A stretch of DNA of 64,000 nucleotides, taken from a virus. This document shows, piece by piece, positions 59,868 through 64,000 of this stretch. Each line of letters begins with the position of its first letter. Positions within the stretch are counted from its first letter, which is position 1. The position numbers were made by a program, and so were the translations under genes. The stretch is taken from the IMG/VR virus record IMGVR_UViG_3300025430_001199, positions 35,020-99,019 of that record. One strand, 5' to 3'. The notes beneath the pieces were generated by a model. That model saw nothing but the letters and a program-made list of their open reading frames with translations. It had not been told where the DNA came from and made no database searches.

Positions 59868-60697
59868 CTAGATTTTTTGCTTTTGGTTGCAGTTTTTTTA
59901 ACTGCGGCTGGCCTACTACTCCAGATTTCATAGGAGTAAACTTTGATGAGTATTACAATGCTGCCGAACAGGGGTCTTGTAATACCTACATAATGAATAA
60001 GTTTATCCAAGCAGATCATAAGTTTCATTTTAATCCAGAGACTGATTTTGTTTTAATCGGATTAAGTGGTTTTGGTAGATTTAGTTTTTATAACAAATCT
60101 AAAAATGTATGGGATTGTAATGGGGATTTGATTTATTTTTCTTATACACAGCAGGCTAATAAAATAAAAGATAAAGGCTCATTTCCTCCCGATGATACTA
60201 CAGTTGATAGTAAACTAAACTTTATCGAAAATCTATGGTGCAGTACATGGGCTGTAGAATCTTCTTGGGTAGCAGTTAATGCTATGAAATCTATATTAGA
60301 AGCCAAAGGAATCAAACATCGATTTATATCTAGCATAGATAATAGTCATTATATGGAGCATTATAAACTGTTTGATTTGGATAAAAATTCTTTTAGGAAA
60401 GTATTAGAAATCCGAGCAGCATTAAATGTTAAGGAATCTATTCTAGAGTTTCAAAAAAAAGATAGTTTTGGTCCACACCCGTTTTATATCAAAGAAAACT
60501 TTGAAAATAGTCATCCTAACTCGGCATGCCATTATAAGTTTGTAGAAAAATATATGCCGGACCTGTTAAGTGATAAATCAAAAGAAATGCTAGATTATAT
60601 ACAAGCAACATGGAATAGAGATTCTATAGCCAACGAAACACAATGTTTCGATAATCTAAGAAAAACACACCTTACAAGTTTTAAAAGACACATTTAA
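59864..60697 (+). CDS. SGNH-like protein, paralogue 1
   Basis: 277 aa. Starts FFAFGCSFFNCGWPTTPDFI, where G-C-S replaces the G-D-S block I of SGNH hydrolases, then E-Q-G-S-C-N and TDFVLIGLSGFGRF as blocks II and III-like. The next gene shares all three. Proteins with a FGCSFTxxxWPxxL start are common in aquatic T4-like phages, function unknown. A C-terminal H in DSFGPHPF or SHPNSACH could complete a site. Confidence 0.55.
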   Translation: MTRFFAFGCSFFNCGWPTTPDFIGVNFDEYYNAAEQGSCNTYIMNKFIQADHKFHFNPETDFVLIGLSGFGRFSFYNKSKNVWDCNGDLIYFSYTQQANKIKDKGSFPPDDTTVDSKLNFIENLWCSTWAVESSWVAVNAMKSILEAKGIKHRFISSIDNSHYMEHYKLFDLDKNSFRKVLEIRAALNVKESILEFQKKDSFGPHPFYIKENFENSHPNSACHYKFVEKYMPDLLSDKSKEMLDYIQATWNRDSIANETQCFDNLRKTHLTSFKRHI

Positions 60698-61494
60698 TGA
60701 ATACTAGATTTTTTGCTCTTGGTTGTAGTTTCTGTAAAAATATATGGACTACAGTACCTGACTTAGTTGCAGGTAACTTTGATGAATACTACAACTACGG
60801 ATCTGCTGGTGCATCAAATAATATGACCATGCGTAGATTTTTGGACTGTGATATTAAATTTAAGCTCAATCCCGAAACTGACTTTGTTCTAATCATGGTC
60901 ACTGGTATAGGTCGATTTGAATATTTAAAAGCAGATCCGGGTAGAGATCCCTTTTGGTTAACCAAAGGAGACATTGAACAATGGGTATTGATGCGTAATA
61001 CCAATGATTCCGACTATAGTACATTAAAGTCATTTGTTGATACTATGTGGAATAGTGATTGGGCAGTGGATAGAGCATGGTCTTCTATTAAAGTCATTAA
61101 GACAATATTAGATGCAAAAAAAATCCCTTACAAAATAATCCCGTCCATGGACAATAACTATTATAGAAGTGAAACTAGTGAACCTTCTAGTCTTAAGTTA
61201 ATAGATGATTTATTTGATATGATGGATATTAAGTTTTCTATAAGGGAACACCAACTTGCTATTAAGGATCAACCGTTGCATTTTTCCTTGGAAAAATACA
61301 CAGACGGACACCCTAGTCCCGAAGCCTGTTTAAGTTATATTGAAAAATACTTACCGGAGTTTTACACAGATAAGACTTTAAAAATATTCAAAGAATACGA
61401 AACTATATTTGATCCAGAATCGGTTCTAAAAACTGGAAGCGGCCACGGCGATTATCTTAACAAAAGATTCGGTGTTAGGGTAAGGCAAGTATGA
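60697..61494 (+). CDS. SGNH-like protein, paralogue 2
   Basis: 265 aa, TAATG overlap with paralogue 1. FFALGCSFCKNIWTTVPDLV, G-S-A-G-A-S-N-N, TDFVLIMVTGIGRFEY, WAVDRAW and DGHPSPEACLSYIEKYLPEF align with it throughout. Tandem duplication. Either both have separate substrates or form one complex. Activity not shown. Confidence 0.55.
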   Translation: MNTRFFALGCSFCKNIWTTVPDLVAGNFDEYYNYGSAGASNNMTMRRFLDCDIKFKLNPETDFVLIMVTGIGRFEYLKADPGRDPFWLTKGDIEQWVLMRNTNDSDYSTLKSFVDTMWNSDWAVDRAWSSIKVIKTILDAKKIPYKIIPSMDNNYYRSETSEPSSLKLIDDLFDMMDIKFSIREHQLAIKDQPLHFSLEKYTDGHPSPEACLSYIEKYLPEFYTDKTLKIFKEYETIFDPESVLKTGSGHGDYLNKRFGVRVRQV

Positions 61495-61766
61495 GCAAGG
61501 CCATCATACTTACAAAAGCAAAGTGGTATAGGCTAATGGACCGATTGATCAAGGACTATCCTCGAAGTGTCACCATGATTCGATCTAAGATGCGGGAACA
61601 CCTCGGCTTTGTTGACCGCGAGCACGAGGAATGGCATGATAGGGATGTCTCCAGTGGGGAAGATGTAGGGTATGGTACCAAATATCGCACCACCATGGTC
61701 CATTTGGATTTCTACGATGAAAAGAAGCGTACTATGTTCTTACTCAAGTATTCGGACTATGTTTAA
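61491..61766 (+). CDS. Small paralogous protein, array member 1
   Basis: 91 aa, ATGA overlap. C terminus KKRTMFLLKYSDYV belongs to the M-F-x-L-K/R-F/W/Y-S ending shared by a run of small genes here. The start (KAIILTKAKWYRLMDRLI) is basic. Function unknown. Confidence 0.6.
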   Translation: MSKAIILTKAKWYRLMDRLIKDYPRSVTMIRSKMREHLGFVDREHEEWHDRDVSSGEDVGYGTKYRTTMVHLDFYDEKKRTMFLLKYSDYV

Positions 61767-62046
61767 AGGCAGAGGTGTTGTACAAATAACAGGACGCAGG
61801 CCCTACGATGGTGTCATGCCTCCCTACAAGGCCATTATAAGAACTATGTTTGAAATTAGAGACACAGCAGAAGTAGATGGCGAAACTTGGCACACGGTTC
61901 AGGTCAATCCACGAGTCGGTCCTTGGATTAAAACTCAGGACCCTGATCTATGGTATGACCATAAAACCGCCAACAACTACAAGGTTGTGGATACCTATGA
62001 CATGCATGAGCGATTATATACCATGCTGGCTCTAAAGTTCTCATGA
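61759..62046 (+). CDS. Small paralogous protein, array member 2
   Basis: 95 aa from ATG 61759, overlapping member 1 by 8 nt; a longer frame upstream lies wholly inside member 1. Ends LYTMLALKFS. Contains PYDGVMPPYKAIIR and DLWYDHKTANNYKVVD. Function unknown. Confidence 0.55.
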   Translation: MFKGRGVVQITGRRPYDGVMPPYKAIIRTMFEIRDTAEVDGETWHTVQVNPRVGPWIKTQDPDLWYDHKTANNYKVVDTYDMHERLYTMLALKFS

Positions 62047-62267
62047 AAGACCTGTTTGATAGAACTCGTAGGTTCCAATATGTCAATGGTCCTGAACTGG
62101 GTTTTGAAGAAAGTCACATTATAGTTTTGACTAATATAGATTATTGGATTGAACACTACCATGAACTTGAGGAATGGTGTAGCACTCGAAGTGCCGAATG
62201 TAAAGGTATGACCGTGTCAATATACGATGACACGACCTTGACAGAATACCTCCTACGGTGGAGTTAA
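62043..62267 (+). CDS. Small paralogous protein, array member 3
   Basis: 74 aa, ATGA overlap. Contains HIIVLTNIDYWIEHYHELEE and ends LTEYLLRWS. Function unknown. Confidence 0.55.
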   Translation: MKDLFDRTRRFQYVNGPELGFEESHIIVLTNIDYWIEHYHELEEWCSTRSAECKGMTVSIYDDTTLTEYLLRWS

Positions 62268-62275
62268 ATATCTCT

Positions 62276-62494
62276 ATGATCGAGGTCAAGTTATTACACA
62301 AACAGCCCAATGAAGTTGTGGAAATAGTTCGCGAACTGCGGCGTATGGGTTGGCAACAGGGTGCTGATTTTGACTACATTTTCTACCCTGCTCGGTACAA
62401 TAATGACGGCTTCGAAGCCGTGGCCCCTCGGCAAACCAAGTTCTTGTTCTATAACGAAAAATATGCTACAATGTTTACATTAAAGTTTATGTAA
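62276..62494 (+). CDS. Small paralogous protein, array member 4
   Basis: 72 aa from ATG 62276; a GTG at 62258 would extend it into member 3. Contains VVEIVRELRRMGWQQGADFDY and ends YATMFTLKFM. Function unknown. Confidence 0.5.
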   Translation: MIEVKLLHKQPNEVVEIVRELRRMGWQQGADFDYIFYPARYNNDGFEAVAPRQTKFLFYNEKYATMFTLKFM

Positions 62495-62503
62495 AAGGCG
62501 TAT

Positions 62504-62671
62504 ATGAGCGAACCCGTTAAACTATATTGCACCTACGACGAATCTGAATATATTTGGATTGTTTGGTTCCCACATCCTTTGGGTGGAATGAATGTTTTGG
62601 AAACTTTCGAAACTGAAGCCGAAGCCCGGGCCTTTTGGCAAGATCAAATCGACTCAGCGGAATATGACTGA
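62504..62671 (+). CDS. 55-residue conserved-looking protein
   Basis: Short frame with AAAGG 5 nt before the ATG and an 8 nt overlap into the next gene. Reads LYCTYDESEYIWIVWFPHPL then ETFETEAEARAFWQDQI, a compact beta-beta-alpha pattern with a closing amphipathic helix. Function unknown. Confidence 0.6.
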   Translation: MSEPVKLYCTYDESEYIWIVWFPHPLGGMNVLETFETEAEARAFWQDQIDSAEYD

Positions 62672-62873
62672 ATGGATCACCGTAAAGATACCGCGACCTA
62701 AAGGTGATATACAAAAAAATATATGGCACGAACGTAAGGTTCGTGATTGGGTAGATGCTCGGAACATTACTGATTATAGATTTGCCTTTGAACGATCAGA
62801 TTGGGAACAGTATCTATATATAGAATTTCTGAATAGTAAAGATGCTGTGTTATTTGGATTATCTTGGAATTGA
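62664..62873 (+). CDS. Small paralogous protein, array member 5
   Basis: 69 aa from ATG 62664, overlapping the previous gene. Contains WHERKVRDWVDARNITDYRF and ends DAVLFGLSWN, a variant of the array ending. Its stop codon overlaps the next -35 box. Confidence 0.55.
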   Translation: MTEWITVKIPRPKGDIQKNIWHERKVRDWVDARNITDYRFAFERSDWEQYLYIEFLNSKDAVLFGLSWN

Positions 62874-62898
62874 CACACAGCCCGAACTCTGTTATAAT
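62870..62898 (+). promoter_or_regulatory. Consensus sigma70-type promoter giving a leaderless transcript
   Basis: TTGACA (62870-62875), 17 nt, TATAAT (62893-62898), then 7 nt to the ATG at 62906. Confidence 0.85.
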
Positions 62899-62905
62899 AT
62901 ATACT

Positions 62906-63031
62906 ATGATGACACAAGAGTTTATCCGTAGCCAAGTTGAATATTACCGAAAGCATTTGAATTGCGGCCCAAGCCGTGATTGGAATCAGATTTTGGGATT
63001 ATATCAATATTATAAGGGGTTGCTGAAATGA
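62906..63031 (+). CDS. 41-residue small protein
   Basis: Starts M-M-T-Q-E-F-I-R-S-Q-V-E-Y-Y, helical and basic. Its ATG is 7 nt after a perfect -10 box and its stop overlaps the next ATG as ATGA, so it is the leaderless first gene of a small operon. Function unknown. Confidence 0.6.
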   Translation: MMTQEFIRSQVEYYRKHLNCGPSRDWNQILGLYQYYKGLLK

Positions 63032-63282
63032 ACGAACGAGCAATAAAACTGTATGAAGAGGCAACCGAGTTTGCCTACAAAACTGTTGGTAAAGAACACG
63101 CTGGCAAATCTTATTTTCAAGGTGTTATTGCAGGCAAGTTCGCCGAGTTGATTGTTAGGGAATGTATTGACATTGGCGACAACTATCAGGACATATTAGG
63201 GAATGAACCTGAATGTTTTAATTGCCGTAAAGTAGCATATGGTATTGTAGATAAGATTAAACAACATTTCGGAGTTGAATGA
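63028..63282 (+). CDS. Small conserved phage protein (KFAELIV family)
   Basis: 84 aa. The pattern MNERAIKLYEEA, GKFAELIVRECIDIGD and a closing IKQHFGVE is very common in small proteins of aquatic phages; the gene at 63584 is a paralogue. Function unknown. ATGA overlaps at both ends. Confidence 0.75.
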   Translation: MNERAIKLYEEATEFAYKTVGKEHAGKSYFQGVIAGKFAELIVRECIDIGDNYQDILGNEPECFNCRKVAYGIVDKIKQHFGVE

Positions 63283-63521
63283 TGAAGATTGAATTACCTC
63301 AAGATTTACCCGAAGAGTGTATTGAATGGTTATGGACAAATGTAGGTAAAGGTAATCTATCCTTAGACAACATTAGGCGAGTGAATATGTTAGATACTGA
63401 TAGTTGGTTTTACGACCGTGTTAGAAAGCCATCGAATTTCGATGGGCCATCGAAATGGGCACGAATTATCACTATACCCGATGAAAAAATGGCTATGTTA
63501 TTTGTGTTAAGATGGAGTTGA
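63279..63521 (+). CDS. Small paralogous protein, array member 6
   Basis: 80 aa (79 from the second ATG at 63282). Contains PEECIEWLWTNVGKGNLSLD and ends KMAMLFVLRWS, the clearest copy of the array ending. Function unknown. Confidence 0.55.
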   Translation: MMKIELPQDLPEECIEWLWTNVGKGNLSLDNIRRVNMLDTDSWFYDRVRKPSNFDGPSKWARIITIPDEKMAMLFVLRWS

Positions 63522-63527
63522 AATCGG

Positions 63528-63556
63528 TTGACTTTTAACCCAAACGGCAGTATAAT
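63528..63556 (+). promoter_or_regulatory. Sigma70-type promoter
   Basis: TTGACT (63528-63533), 17 nt, TATAAT (63551-63556). Here the ATG (63584) is 27 nt away and has AAGGAA, so this leader is conventional. Confidence 0.8.
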
Positions 63557-63583
63557 ACATACATCGCAACAAGGAACATTGAT

Positions 63584-63817
63584 ATGATGAACGAACGAAT
63601 TAAAGCCCTTATGGGAAAGACACTGGATAGCGAATTCAGTCACACCTGGGACACCATGACATATGAAGGCTTGCTACAATTTTCAGAAAAGTTCGCCGAG
63701 TTGATTGTGAAAGAATGTGCTAATGCCATTGTCAATGACAGTCGTTTGAATGATGTTCGTAGTGCATCCAATGGATGTGTGCGAACGATTAAAGAACATT
63801 TTGGAGTTGAAGAATGA
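63584..63817 (+). CDS. Small conserved phage protein (KFAELIV family), paralogue
   Basis: 77 aa. Shares MNERI, EKFAELIVKECANAI and TIKEHFGVE with the gene at 63028. A second in-frame ATG directly follows the first. ATGA overlap with the last gene of the window. Function unknown. Confidence 0.75.
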   Translation: MMNERIKALMGKTLDSEFSHTWDTMTYEGLLQFSEKFAELIVKECANAIVNDSRLNDVRSASNGCVRTIKEHFGVEE

Positions 63818-64000
63818 TTAAACTAACAGAATCGGAAGAAAAAGATTTGCTGGCGTATTATGCGTCATTTGAGATTGATGAACAGGAGACCGTTCAACCA
63901 GACTGGGTAAGTAGGAAATTTCCTTCTACCGGGCGTGTGTGCCGATGTGTTGAATCAAATGGTTCAGTTATTATCAAACAGGTTGTGGAATACTATCCAA
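63814..64000 (+). CDS. Small protein, 3' truncated by the window edge
   Basis: At least 62 residues from an ATG in an ATGA overlap; frame open to the edge. Reads IKLTESEEKDLLAYYASFEI and CRCVESNGSVIIKQVVEYYP. No family recognised. Confidence 0.5.
   Translation, partial: MIKLTESEEKDLLAYYASFEIDEQETVQPDWVSRKFPSTGRVCRCVESNGSVIIKQVVEYYP

Noticed and set aside
1-64000. Bacterial chromosome or integrated prophage
   Set aside because: Ahp, porin and ClpX look host-like, but they are surrounded by phage genes with the same tight packing and promoter types; no integrase, attachment site or housekeeping operon is seen. A chimeric assembly cannot be fully excluded.
1-64000. CRISPR array
   Set aside because: The only regular repeats are the 84 bp and Gly-X-Y coding repeats inside open reading frames, without unique spacers.

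Overview
The window is a contiguous piece of a large tailed-phage genome (Caudoviricetes), most like the big T4-type myoviruses seen in fresh and marine water. Genes are tightly packed with many 1-14 nt overlaps. DNA metabolism genes (ATP-dependent ligase, class Ia ribonucleotide reductase, glutaredoxin, DexA-like and PD-(D/E)XK nucleases) lie beside a 22 kb block of tail-fibre and adhesin genes. Structural genes are preceded by T4-late-like ATAAATA boxes. Free-standing homing-type endonucleases are scattered among them. There is no rRNA, no ordinary tRNA and no bacterial housekeeping operon. A Burkholderiales-type porin and the modest GC content suggest a Gram-negative, probably betaproteobacterial freshwater host; that is inference.

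Layout. 1-2.4 kb: an A-type Fe-S carrier (partial), DNA ligase, translation initiation factor IF-1 and an HNH nuclease. 2.5-24.8 kb: giant fibre proteins built from collagen-like repeats, a C1q-like head, LamG domains, beta-propellers, a fibrinogen-like domain, an ILEI/FAM3-like domain and, unexpectedly, a pirin. 24.8-35.8 kb: small structural or internal-head candidates, a metallopeptidase, a GIY-YIG-type endonuclease, a GNAT, an exonuclease and a beta-helix tail protein. 35.9-44.6 kb: nrdA, an HNH nuclease, an SGNH-like gene, nrdB, a glycosyltransferase-like gene, glutaredoxin and conserved T4-like genes of unknown function. 44.6-50.7 kb: an envelope and stress cassette of Sec-exported and membrane proteins, a circularly permuted tmRNA, ahpC-ahpD and an outer-membrane porin. 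50.8-57.9 kb: sulfotransferase-like paralogues, full-length ClpX, a 2OG-Fe(II) oxygenase, ribosomal protein bS21, a DAQHR-motif protein paired with an HNH nuclease, and a DEDDh exonuclease. 58-64 kb: a metallophosphoesterase, SGNH-like paralogues and a dense array of tiny paralogous genes.

The most notable system is a phage set acting on host translation and protein turnover: IF-1, bS21, a two-piece (permuted) tmRNA encoding the tag ANDSQYSMAA, and ClpX. ClpX is the unfoldase that normally delivers tmRNA-tagged proteins to ClpP. In parallel, several promoters of the form TTGnnn-17-TATAAT place the start codon only 6-7 nt after the -10 box, so those mRNAs should be leaderless. Other promoters carry a perfect or near-perfect inverted repeat exactly where transcription should start. 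Together these suggest the phage reshapes initiation, ribosome rescue and proteolysis. The genes and RNA are read directly from the sequence; their joint function is inference.
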